Shown here: piece by piece, positions 1-5,455 of the stretch
Position numbering within the stretch: position 1 is the stretch's first letter
How the letters are laid out: every line of letters starts with the position of its first letter
From: Patescibacteria group bacterium
GTDB taxonomy: Bacteria > Patescibacteriota > Patescibacteriia > UBA9934
Assembly: GCA_030916555.1 (NCBI GenBank)
Contig: JAUPWK010000086.1
Span: 1-7,984, forward strand
Direction: 5' to 3'
Length of the DNA stretch: 7,984 nucleotides
The notes under the pieces: model-generated
Told to the model about the DNA's origin: nothing
The model's database searches: none
Seen by the model: only the letters and a program-made list of their open reading frames with translations
Translations under genes and position numbers: made by a program

Positions 1-51
1 ATTTACAAGAGCCTTAACGATGTACTCAACAAACTGCTGGTCAAAATCCAT
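1..51 (-). CDS. khpA: KhpA-type KH-domain RNA-binding protein, N-terminal fragment
   Basis: Only the first 17 codons are in the window; the rest runs off the left edge. They read MDFDQQFVEYIVKALVN. The segment VEYIVKALV is the characteristic opening of the small single-KH proteins of the KhpA (YlqC, KH_4) family, which bind RNA and in Firmicutes act with KhpB in cell-wall growth and RNA metabolism. The position supports the call: it lies 43 bases downstream of rpsP on the same strand, and rpsP-khpA is a common bacterial gene order. The ATG has no Shine-Dalgarno sequence just upstream, so it is probably translated from the rpsP transcript without one. The identification rests on one short segment plus synteny; the KH GxxG loop lies outside the window. 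Confidence 0.8.
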   Translation of the reverse strand, partial: MDFDQQFVEYIVKALVN

Positions 52-94
52 ACAAGAGTTTTAGATAGTTTCTCTACAGCCAAGTATACAGCAT

Positions 95-436
95 TTAGGC
101 GGCTGGCTGCTCTGCTGGAGCTTCAGCCTTAGGCTTAGCAGCCTCAATGGCCTTGCGACGCTTCTCAGTCAAGCTAATATTATTGACCTTCTTGCCCTTC
201 AAAAGCTTCTTATCAACAAACAAGTTGTGCAAACCCTTTGAGACCTCGGCGCCCTTAGAAAGCCAGTATTTAATACGCTCTTCATCAAGCACGGTCTCGG
301 CGCGGTCCAAGCGTGGGTTCATCTGACCAAGAACCTCGATAGCTGGTGACCATGGGTCACGAGTCTTTTCCTGAAGAACAATGCGGTAATAAGGCTGCTT
401 GCGCTTGCCGGTGCGTGAGAGACGGATGGTCAACAT
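95..436 (-). CDS. rpsP: 30S ribosomal protein S16
   Basis: The 113-aa product is a structural protein of the small ribosomal subunit needed for 30S assembly. It begins MLTIRLSRTGKRKQPYYRIV, the conserved S16 N-terminus, followed by the LGQMNP segment (residues 36-41) and the WLSKGAEVSKGLHNLF segment (about 58-73) typical of the family. S16 is usually about 80-90 aa; here residues about 91-113 form a Lys-, Ala-, Pro- and Glu-rich tail that is probably disordered. The open frame continues 50 codons upstream, but the conserved S16 start fixes translation at the ATG at 436-434, and the upstream part crosses a promoter and a terminator. No Shine-Dalgarno sequence precedes the ATG; the leader is AU-rich. 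It is followed by khpA on the same strand. The usual neighbours ffh, rimM and trmD are not visible here. Confidence 0.97.
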   Translation of the reverse strand: MLTIRLSRTGKRKQPYYRIVLQEKTRDPWSPAIEVLGQMNPRLDRAETVLDEERIKYWLSKGAEVSKGLHNLFVDKKLLKGKKVNNISLTEKRRKAIEAAKPKAEAPAEQPAA

Positions 437-464
437 AGCAAAAATAATGAATAAAGTTGGCAGA

Positions 465-493
465 AGAGTAACTTCAGGGGCAATCTTTGTCAA
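465..493 (-). promoter_or_regulatory. Putative sigma-70-like promoter of rpsP-khpA
   Basis: On the minus strand a perfect -35 box TTGACA (493-488) is followed after 17 bases by TACTCT (470-465), a three-of-six match to the -10 consensus. Transcription would start near 458, giving a leader of about 22 bases before the rpsP ATG. It sits directly after the terminator of the upstream gene, where an independent promoter is needed. A second option is CATTAT, 7 bases before the ATG, which would give a leaderless transcript. The assignment is inferred from sequence only. Confidence 0.45.
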
Positions 494-506
494 GGCCTGT
501 AGGGGC

Positions 507-540
507 AAAAAGAAATACGGGCTCCGACTTAACGGAACCC
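507..540 (-). terminator. Rho-independent terminator of the 336-aa gene
   Basis: The minus-strand RNA folds into an 8-bp stem, GGGUUCCG (540-533) with CGGAGCCC (526-519), closing a UUAAGU loop. One pair is a G-U wobble. A U-rich tail, GUAUUUCUUUUUG, follows. On the plus strand the wobble becomes a C/A mismatch and there is no U-tract, so the structure points to minus-strand termination. It lies just 18 bases after the stop codon of the upstream minus-strand gene and separates it from rpsP. Confidence 0.8.
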
Positions 541-558
541 GCAGTGGGCAGTGCCAGG

Positions 559-1569
559 TTACGACCCTGAACGAACCACCCTGCACGGACGAACCAGATG
601 CACCAGATCGTCACTATTCTTACCCAACCAGGACACGATATTCTGGCGGGCCTCAGTACACTCAGTACTGTCGGATCGAAACGCCTCGAGTACCCGTTCG
701 ATCTCCTCCGTCTGCCGCAGGTACTCCGTACGGTCCGTTTTCAGGAGCTCGTGCGGCGGCGAGGGAGGCAGGAACAGATACGCTATCCAAGCCGCCTCGT
801 GTCCGGTCCAGGCATTGGAACGCAAACGCTCGGCAATCAAGGCGTAGCTTCCGTCCGGCCAAATCGGCAAGATGAACGGTTGGAAACGCTCGTTCATGTA
901 GTCGGCGAACTGCCGCTCCATGCTGTCCTGCCCCAGACTCTCCAGCTTGCGCTCACCGCTTGAGACCAAGCGCAGGTAGTCGATCCACGCTCCGTTGCAC
1001 TCATCCATCGTGGGCAAGCCCAGACTATGGGCGTGTGCGTCACGGAAAAGTTCCGCGAGCTTCCAGTCCCACAATCGATCGGTCCCGGTGGGTCGCATGA
1101 GCGCTTCGTACTGATACGCGATGGCACGGGCATAGATCAGGAACGATTCCATCTCGAGCGCTCGGGACAACGCAGCATACACCTCGTAAGCCAGGCGTAG
1201 GCCGAGCATCTTGGGGTCAAAGACGGCTTCATTCCCTCTCAACGCAAGCGCCTGCACAAAGTAGCTGAACGACGACTTGTTGTGCTGGAACGAATCGACG
1301 ATGGTGTGTACATCGAGCCAGCGAGCCAGCATCCGACGCTGATTTCTCCCTTGATCCGGCACGGCGGGATACCCACCCTGCAACAGCCGGTCGTAGGAAT
1401 CACGACTCAGACCGCAACACTCAGCCGCGAACTGCGGTCCGATACCGGTATCCGCCAAATTCTGACAGACCAACGTCCGAACAGTCGGGTGTTGGAAGAT
1501 CGAGGCCGGATCCGGATTCGGCCTAGTAATGTACGAGCGCTCACGAAACACGCAATCAGGTCTGAACAT
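559..1569 (-). CDS. Uncharacterised 336-aa protein with possible N-terminal helix-turn-helix
   Basis: I do not recognise a family for the whole protein. Residues about 35-70 (LADTGIGPQFAAECCGLSRD and the following SYDRLLQGGYPA) resemble an XRE-like helix-turn-helix: a helix, a turn with GLSR, then a second helix ending in a Gly-Pro region. This is pattern recognition, not a proven domain. The remainder (about 80-336) looks alpha-helical and rich in Trp, Tyr and Arg; no signal peptide, membrane segment or catalytic motif is evident. The start is the ATG at 1569-1567 because GGAGG (1579-1575) lies 5 bases upstream; an in-frame ATG 15 codons earlier lacks such a site. The gene is divergent from the DUF218 gene and ends in its own terminator. 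Sampled lines look more GC-rich (33-36 of 60 bases) than much of the flank. It may regulate the divergent pair, an inference from position. Confidence 0.8.
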   Translation of the reverse strand: MFRPDCVFRERSYITRPNPDPASIFQHPTVRTLVCQNLADTGIGPQFAAECCGLSRDSYDRLLQGGYPAVPDQGRNQRRMLARWLDVHTIVDSFQHNKSSFSYFVQALALRGNEAVFDPKMLGLRLAYEVYAALSRALEMESFLIYARAIAYQYEALMRPTGTDRLWDWKLAELFRDAHAHSLGLPTMDECNGAWIDYLRLVSSGERKLESLGQDSMERQFADYMNERFQPFILPIWPDGSYALIAERLRSNAWTGHEAAWIAYLFLPPSPPHELLKTDRTEYLRQTEEIERVLEAFRSDSTECTEARQNIVSWLGKNSDDLVHLVRPCRVVRSGS

Positions 1570-1574
1570 GTCCC

Positions 1575-1583
1575 CCTCCACCT
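1575..1583 (-). promoter_or_regulatory. Strong Shine-Dalgarno site deciding the start of the 336-aa gene
   Basis: The minus strand reads AGGTGGAGG followed by GGGAC and then ATG. The GGAGG core is complementary to the 16S rRNA anti-SD and stands 5 bases from the ATG at 1569. It selects this ATG over the one 45 bases upstream. Most other genes in the window lack such a site. Confidence 0.75.
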
Positions 1584-1640
1584 GGATTTTGAAGACTAAA
1601 AAACAATGCCACACGGCCTGTCAGTCGTAAAGCAATGGCG

Positions 1641-1661
1641 AGTATAATGTAGTGCATTATG
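1641..1661. promoter_or_regulatory. Inverted repeat overlapping -10-like boxes between the divergent genes (candidate operator)
   Basis: ATAATG (1644-1649), a 5-base spacer TAGTG, and CATTAT (1655-1660) form a perfect 6-bp inverted repeat. It overlaps a consensus TATAAT on the plus strand (1643-1648), and TATACT (1646-1641) and CATAAT (1661-1656) on the minus strand. No convincing -35 box lies at proper spacing on either strand. The spacer is too short and the arms too AT-rich for a terminator. Its place between a possible HTH protein gene and its divergent partner makes it a reasonable operator candidate. The function is an inference. Confidence 0.4.
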
Positions 1662-1706
1662 GCCTCTACCTCGGGGAAATCGAAAAAACTGGAAACCATA
1701 AAAACA

Positions 1707-1735
1707 TTGACACGACGGCGAAAAATCGATAAAGT
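1707..1735 (+). promoter_or_regulatory. Putative sigma-70-like promoter of the DUF218 gene
   Basis: A perfect -35 TTGACA (1707-1712) is followed after 17 bases by TAAAGT (1730-1735), matching four of six -10 positions. The predicted start near 1742 would leave a leader of about 22 bases containing the GGAGG site. That fits translation from the ATG at 1764 and excludes the ATG at 1659, which would lie upstream of transcription. Confidence 0.5.
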
Positions 1736-1753
1736 CCAACGTTCGCTCACCGT

Positions 1754-1758
1754 GGAGG
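1754..1758 (+). promoter_or_regulatory. Shine-Dalgarno site deciding the start of the DUF218 gene
   Basis: GGAGG stands 5 bases before the ATG at 1764, the same core and spacing as in the divergent 336-aa gene. The earlier in-frame ATG at 1659 lies inside an inverted repeat and has no such site. Confidence 0.75.
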
Positions 1759-1763
1759 CACTG

Positions 1764-2330
1764 ATGTCGAACACAGACCGCGTCAAGATTCTGTTTGTCC
1801 CGGCCGGGGGCATTACCCGGCTGGATCAGCTAGATCCCGCCAACACGCTGAAGCGCTGCGAACATGCGCTCAAAATGTGGAACACCAAGGAGTACGACTA
1901 TCTGGTCGTCACGGGCGGCAAGTTCTTGAGTCCCAATATCCAAACCGCACCGGCCGGACAACTCATGGCCGAATGGTTCAACGCCCACGGCGTCAATTCA
2001 ACACGCATCATCATCGAAGAGGACTCGCTTGACACGTACGAGAACATCAGTGGCAGCGTCATAGCCATGGAGGACTGCAAACTCAGCGATTCCCAGCGCT
2101 GGGACATCACCGTGGTCACCCAGTGGCAGCATTCATGGCGCTTCTGGATAAGCTTCTGGAACATGTACGGGATTCGCATCGAACGCGAGCCCCTGTCCTA
2201 CCCCATGAGCTTCATGAGCTGGATCATGGAATTCGCCATGATCGCTTACCATTTCTACGATCCGTGCGGCACCGGCGTGATCGCCCGGAAGAATCGCGAA
2301 AATCGTCGTCGAGCAGCAGCTGGGGAATAA
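1764..2330 (+). CDS. DUF218/YdcF-family protein
   Basis: The 188-aa product shows the DUF218 (YdcF/SanA-like) pattern. A first strand reads VKILFVPAGGI (7-17). Next come a helix with LKRCEHALKMW (29-39), a strand plus TGG turn (YLVVTGGKF, 46-54), PAGQLMAEW (63-71), the HGV and RIIIEEDSLDTYENI segment (75-95), and VVTQWQHSWRF (117-127). In this family the Gly-Gly, TGG, Glu and Ser/Thr-x-Asn positions line a conserved pocket; E. coli YdcF has been reported to bind S-adenosylmethionine, but no general reaction is established. There is no signal peptide or clear membrane segment, so a cytosolic location is likely, unlike SanA-type members. The start at 1764 is chosen from the GGAGG site and the promoter position; an upstream in-frame ATG at 1659 would add 35 basic, non-family residues. 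The gene is divergent from the 336-aa gene and has its own terminator. Confidence 0.85.
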   Translation: MSNTDRVKILFVPAGGITRLDQLDPANTLKRCEHALKMWNTKEYDYLVVTGGKFLSPNIQTAPAGQLMAEWFNAHGVNSTRIIIEEDSLDTYENISGSVIAMEDCKLSDSQRWDITVVTQWQHSWRFWISFWNMYGIRIEREPLSYPMSFMSWIMEFAMIAYHFYDPCGTGVIARKNRENRRRAAAGE

Positions 2331-2353
2331 CCTCAAGCCGCAAGACTCATGCG

Positions 2354-2398
2354 CCGCGTCAACGGAGAAAGTCTCCGAAAGACGCGGTCTTTGTTTTT
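2354..2398 (+). terminator. Rho-independent terminator of the DUF218 gene
   Basis: A two-step hairpin is formed by an outer CCGCGTC (2354-2360) with GACGCGG (2381-2387) and an inner CGGAGA (2363-2368) with TCTCCG (2372-2377). The two stems are separated by small AA and AAA bulges. The T-rich tail TCTTTGTTTTT follows. It lies 24 bases after the stop codon, and its T-tract abuts the promoter of the next gene. Confidence 0.92.
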
Positions 2399-2425
2399 AA
2401 AAGCTGAACGAGGCTGCGGTACAAT
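2397..2425 (+). promoter_or_regulatory. Putative promoter of the methyltransferase-protease pair, giving a leaderless mRNA
   Basis: TACAAT (2420-2425) is a five-of-six -10 box. TTTAAA (2397-2402), 17 bases upstream, matches four of six -35 positions. The ATG at 2435 begins 9 bases after the -10 box, so transcription would start at or within a few bases of the start codon. No Shine-Dalgarno sequence fits in between. The core GGTACAATG also occurs upstream of the SMC gene in the same geometry. Confidence 0.55.
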
Positions 2426-2434
2426 GCTCACGAT

Positions 2435-3247
2435 ATGAAAATCGAATTAGAAAGAGCGAGGGCACAATTTGAATACGAACGCGAGCATCATGCCCGGATT
2501 TTGGCGGCGGCTCCAGGCGAAGATCGAGCCCTAGCCTTTTCTGAAGCCTACGATGGGCTGTATGCCGGCATGAGAGCGAAGATCTTTTTGGATCAGGAGA
2601 CTGAACCTAAGCGTAAGGCGGTTCAGAAATTTAAATTACTCAAACGCTATCTCACTTCTTCAAGCCACGTGGCCGAATGCGGCCCAGGCAATTTTCATTT
2701 GGCCAAAGTGGTCGCACCACACGTCGAGTCTTTGGCGCTCGTCGACGTCGTAAACGGTAATCCAAAAGCTCGCCTACCCAAAAACTGTAAATTTTACGAG
2801 AGTGATGGCGTTCATCTCCCCACTAAGCTCGATGATCTCGATTTAGTCTGGAGCGCCCATGTCATTGAGCATATTCACCCTGAAGAAGTTTACGATCACC
2901 TGGTAGATGTCAGGCGCGCTCTCGCCAACGGCGGTAATTATGTAATCTTTACTCCCAATCGCTATTCCGGCCCTCACGACATCTCACGTAGGTTCTCGCG
3001 GACGGCCGAAGGATTGCATTTGAAAGAATATACCGTACGCGAGCTTAGACGAGCACTCAAACTTACCGGTTATAGCCAAATCCGTTCCTATGCTGGCGGA
3101 AAAGGTGTCTATGTTCGCGTTCCCGGCTGGTTACCCGTACTTGCGGAATTAAAACTCAGCCTGTGCCCGCGCTTTTCGCGACGCTTTTTTGCAAACCTTC
3201 TTCCCATAAAAGCACTCCTTGGCATCATTATCGTTGGCAAAAAGTAG
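2435..3247 (+). CDS. Class I SAM-dependent methyltransferase (Methyltransf_11/23-like)
   Basis: The 270-aa protein has the Rossmann-type methyltransferase order. Motif I is AECGPGNF (80-87), which binds SAM. An acidic strand end LVDVV (102-106) would hold the ribose, SDG (123-125) follows, and then LDLVWSAHVIEHI (135-147), the motif IV region. The segment TPNRYSGPHDISRRF (173-187), with GLHLKEYT (193-200), recurs in methyltransferases of surface-polysaccharide and related clusters. That hint does not fix the substrate. The N-terminal 70 residues are helical and charged; the C-terminus (230-270) is hydrophobic-basic and may touch a membrane. The start at 2435 lies 9 bases after a -10 box, so the mRNA is probably leaderless. 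The protease gene follows after 32 bases on the same strand, probably co-transcribed. Confidence 0.88.
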   Translation: MKIELERARAQFEYEREHHARILAAAPGEDRALAFSEAYDGLYAGMRAKIFLDQETEPKRKAVQKFKLLKRYLTSSSHVAECGPGNFHLAKVVAPHVESLALVDVVNGNPKARLPKNCKFYESDGVHLPTKLDDLDLVWSAHVIEHIHPEEVYDHLVDVRRALANGGNYVIFTPNRYSGPHDISRRFSRTAEGLHLKEYTVRELRRALKLTGYSQIRSYAGGKGVYVRVPGWLPVLAELKLSLCPRFSRRFFANLLPIKALLGIIIVGKK

Positions 3248-3265
3248 CCAATAACAGCCACTCAT

Positions 3266-3284
3266 GGCATGCTGGGTCCATGCC
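3266..3284 (+). promoter_or_regulatory. Hairpin enclosing the start codon of the protease gene
   Basis: GGCATG (3266-3271), loop CTGGGTC and CATGCC (3279-3284) form a perfect 6-bp stem, with a further possible U-G pair at 3265/3285. The ATG at 3280 is inside the 3' arm, and no Shine-Dalgarno site is nearby. If it forms, ribosomes finishing the upstream methyltransferase 32 bases earlier could open it, which would couple translation. This is an inference; short repeats of this size can occur by chance. Confidence 0.3.
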
Positions 3285-4251
3285 GGAACGAAGACCACAA
3301 GCTCAAGACACAAGCTCGATCGAAAGTCTATTTTTAGGTTTGCTTACACTCGGAATTGTTATCAGCATAATCGTATTTCGAGGCTATTTCAATATCACTT
3401 CCTTTAAAAATTTTGAACATACACTGCTACCTTGCCGTATTCCGATCACCTACGCTCTTGGTTCAGTTGATCAAAAATTTGGGGTCTCCGAAGAACAATT
3501 CGCCGCCGCTATAGCAGAGGCGGAAAAAATCTGGGAAAACGCCGCTGATCATAATTTATTTACTGCTAAAGAAAGCGGAGAGCTCACCATCAACTTAATT
3601 TACGACTACCGGCAAGCAAGTACTGACAAACTCATCGAACTTGGTCTAACAATTGAAACCAATAACGATAGTTACGAGGCCCTCAAAGCAGAATACGACA
3701 ACACATACACTACCTATCTCGCCCAAAAAACTGAGCTCGATGCACTCCTTGCAACACATGAGGCCAATGTCACAAGCTATGAGGCAAGACTCGCCGAAGC
3801 AGACAGACAGGGTGGAGCAAAACCAAAAGAATACATGCAGCTTGAAAAAGATCGCCGCGCCCTCAACGAAGAGTCAGCGGCAATCAATGCCAAGGTGGCT
3901 GATATCAACATTAGTGCAGACACAGTGAACACACTTGCGGACGCACTCAATGAACTTGCAGATAAGCTCAATCTGACTGCTGCCCGATATAACACTATCG
4001 GCAATACTCTTGGCGATGAATTTGTGGAAGGTAATTTTGGTGCCAGCAGCCACGGTAATACGATAAATATTTATCAGTTCGAAAACCAAACCGCGCTCAT
4101 CCGTGTACTTACTCACGAGCTTGGACATGCACTTGGTCTTGATCACGTCGATGATCCAGACGCTATCATGTATCGCCTCAATGAAAGCGAAAACGCCAGC
4201 CTCACAGAAGCTGACGTTTCGGCTCTCAATCATTTGTGTCGACTAAATTAA
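3280..4251 (+). CDS. Membrane-anchored matrixin-like zinc metalloprotease with coiled-coil insertion
   Basis: The 323-aa product carries HELGHALGLDH (279-289), the HExxHxxGxxH zinc motif of metzincins. His279, His283 and His289 would be zinc ligands and Glu280 the general base. DAIMY (294-298) supplies the Met-turn. Residues about 16-37 (SLFLGLLTLGIVISIIVFRG) form one membrane segment after a short basic N-terminus, so the enzyme is probably anchored with its catalytic part outside. The matrixin-like fold starts around PCRIPITYALG (51-61) and ELTINLIYDY (101-110). It is then interrupted by about 120 residues of heptad-like helix (roughly 120-235) before the zinc motif. The start is the ATG at 3280; the open frame extends upstream only inside the methyltransferase gene. 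It follows that gene by 32 bases. The substrate is unknown. Peptidase M10-like is the best family match, but a related metzincin is possible. Confidence 0.87.
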   Translation: MPERRPQAQDTSSIESLFLGLLTLGIVISIIVFRGYFNITSFKNFEHTLLPCRIPITYALGSVDQKFGVSEEQFAAAIAEAEKIWENAADHNLFTAKESGELTINLIYDYRQASTDKLIELGLTIETNNDSYEALKAEYDNTYTTYLAQKTELDALLATHEANVTSYEARLAEADRQGGAKPKEYMQLEKDRRALNEESAAINAKVADINISADTVNTLADALNELADKLNLTAARYNTIGNTLGDEFVEGNFGASSHGNTINIYQFENQTALIRVLTHELGHALGLDHVDDPDAIMYRLNESENASLTEADVSALNHLCRLN

Positions 4252-4517
4252 ACTGACCCCTTCCAGCGTTTTAACGTTGGCAATTGATACCAGGTCATAG
4301 TCCGCAACAACCACGACATCTTCTTGTCTTTCAAAATCCGATCCAGCTTCAATCTATATTCATCTAAACTCACTCCCCCGTCCACAAACTGACCGTTCAC
4401 AAAACAATAACTGCAATACTCGGTAGATTTCGAACCATCAGCATTTGTTCCACCGGATTCTGGATCTTTTGCTAGCGGCATGGCGCAGCTTTGGCACTGG
4501 GGTCCTGGTTTAAACAT
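4248..4517 (-). CDS. Small zinc-ribbon protein (zf-ribbon_2-like)
   Basis: The 89-aa product has two CxxC knuckles, CQSC (8-11) and CSYC (35-38). Between them are the landmarks MPL and GGTNADGSKSTEYCSYCF (22-39), the signature of the putative zinc ribbon family PF12674. The second half (50-89) is helical and basic, with DEYRLKLDRILKDKKMSW. The biochemical role of this family is not established; binding of nucleic acid or protein through zinc is plausible. An AAGGG overlapping the previous stop codon lies 8 bases before the ATG and may act as a weak Shine-Dalgarno site. The gene starts 11 bases after the methyltransferase stop, so it is the last cistron of the SMC operon. Its TAA overlaps the convergent protease TAA in a shared TTAA (4248-4251). 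Confidence 0.88.
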   Translation of the reverse strand: MFKPGPQCQSCAMPLAKDPESGGTNADGSKSTEYCSYCFVNGQFVDGGVSLDEYRLKLDRILKDKKMSWLLRTMTWYQLPTLKRWKGSV

Positions 4518-4528
4518 ACAAAGTACCC

Positions 4529-5419
4529 TTAAATTTTTGTTTTAATCGCACGAATCGCCATGAACATCGGGATCTCAGTTCGGGAACGATTCTCAGCCTT
4601 CGCACGGGGACCAGAATCGCTATTGCGATGTGAAATCCACTCCTCAATAGCATCAACCATGAAGCCGGCCTTGGCGAGTTCTTTCATGTAGGTCTCAAGT
4701 GATCGGTGGTAAGAATACGTCACCTTGCTTTTAGCACCTTCCCCCGGGTTTGCGACGATTGGAATTTCGTTAGGCGTTAAGTACGCGTCAGTGCGGCGAT
4801 ACTGCAAACCGCGCTTCTCATCCCAGCCCCAACCGGTCTGACGAGGAATACGGAACATTGGATGGTTCAAGACGATAACAAATGCGGCGCCAGGTTTCAA
4901 AACCTTACCAGCATCATGGAAGACGGCTGCGAAGTCATCGATATTTTGGATGGCGAGGTTGCAAGCTGCACCATCAAAGCTTTTTGGATCGTAGTAACGA
5001 GCAAAATCAGTAGCGTTGGCAACCCGGAAAGTAGCACCCTTAATCTTCTTCGCTTCGGCCTGCTTGATGAGCGTTGAAGAGATATCAAAACCAAGCACTG
5101 AGGCACCGGTATTGGCAACAGCACGAGCAAATGAACCTTCGCCACAGGCAATGTCGATATAGCTCTTCCCCTTCACTGGGTAAAGCAAACGCAAGGCGCC
5201 CGGGAAAATAACTTCAGACTGAAACGTGTCCTCTTCTTTAAGGTGCTTACCGTACCATTTTGCCACCGGCTCCCAAGAGCCTTTAGTCTGGGTGCCAAAA
5301 CGTGGTCCAACCTGCCCACGAGCCCCTGCTCCTGTTGAAAAACGAGGACGGCCCGAAGAGTTCGGACGGCGTCCTGGGCGTTTTGAGGCATCTTGTTGAT
5401 CGTCGAATTGCAAAGTCAT
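4529..5419 (-). CDS. Class I SAM-dependent methyltransferase with Arg-rich N-terminal tail
   Basis: The 296-aa protein combines a tail of about 48 residues with a methyltransferase domain. Motif I is YIDIACGEGSFARAVA (87-102). The acidic residue at the end of strand two is Asp112 (LGFDIS), and the motif IV region is CNLAIQNIDD (153-162). LKPGAAFVIVLNHPMFR (174-190) is the post-motif strand and HP segment. The fold matches UbiE/Methyltransf_25-type enzymes; the substrate cannot be read from sequence. The tail is low complexity, rich in Arg, Pro, Ser and Gly (PGRRPNSSGRPRF, ARGQVGPRF), and looks disordered and able to bind nucleic acid. No internal ATG gives a plausible shorter start and no Shine-Dalgarno sequence is visible. 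It lies 36 bases after the SMC stop and 11 bases before the zinc-ribbon gene, which argues for one transcript. Confidence 0.87.
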   Translation of the reverse strand: MTLQFDDQQDASKRPGRRPNSSGRPRFSTGAGARGQVGPRFGTQTKGSWEPVAKWYGKHLKEEDTFQSEVIFPGALRLLYPVKGKSYIDIACGEGSFARAVANTGASVLGFDISSTLIKQAEAKKIKGATFRVANATDFARYYDPKSFDGAACNLAIQNIDDFAAVFHDAGKVLKPGAAFVIVLNHPMFRIPRQTGWGWDEKRGLQYRRTDAYLTPNEIPIVANPGEGAKSKVTYSYHRSLETYMKELAKAGFMVDAIEEWISHRNSDSGPRAKAENRSRTEIPMFMAIRAIKTKI

Positions 5420-5455
5420 AAGACCAAGCAGCTTAGCAGAAACCAGGAAAAATAG

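Noticed and set aside
437..586. 50-codon N-terminal extension of the S16 frame
   Set aside because: The conserved S16 start is at 436. The extension crosses a terminator hairpin and promoter and reads as unrelated sequence.
399..875. Plus-strand open frame of 158 codons
   Set aside because: It is antisense to the rpsP start, the terminator and the end of the 336-aa gene. The composition is Arg/Ser/Pro-rich shadow coding with no motif.
1659..1763. Longer N-terminus for the DUF218 protein from the ATG at 1659
   Set aside because: That ATG is inside the inverted repeat and upstream of the best promoter, and it has no SD. The family fold starts after the ATG at 1764.
1556..1813. Minus-strand frame with a hydrophobic stretch in the divergent region
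   Set aside because: It overlaps the start of the DUF218 gene, both SD sites and the promoters. The hydrophobic run comes from AT-rich intergenic DNA, and no SD supports a start.
3163..3279. Longer N-terminus for the protease
   Set aside because: The extension lies mostly inside the methyltransferase gene in another frame and would place His/Trp-rich residues before a normal N-terminal anchor.
3874..4233. Minus-strand frame of 119 codons opposite the protease
   Set aside because: It is antisense to the zinc-binding motif region, whose coding frame is certain, and has no recognisable domain or start signal.
4263..4280. Hairpin CCAGCGTT-TT-AACGTTGG as a terminator for the protease transcript
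   Set aside because: All eight pairs can form in plus-strand RNA with one G-U wobble, but there is no U-tract and it lies in the coding region of the zinc-ribbon gene.
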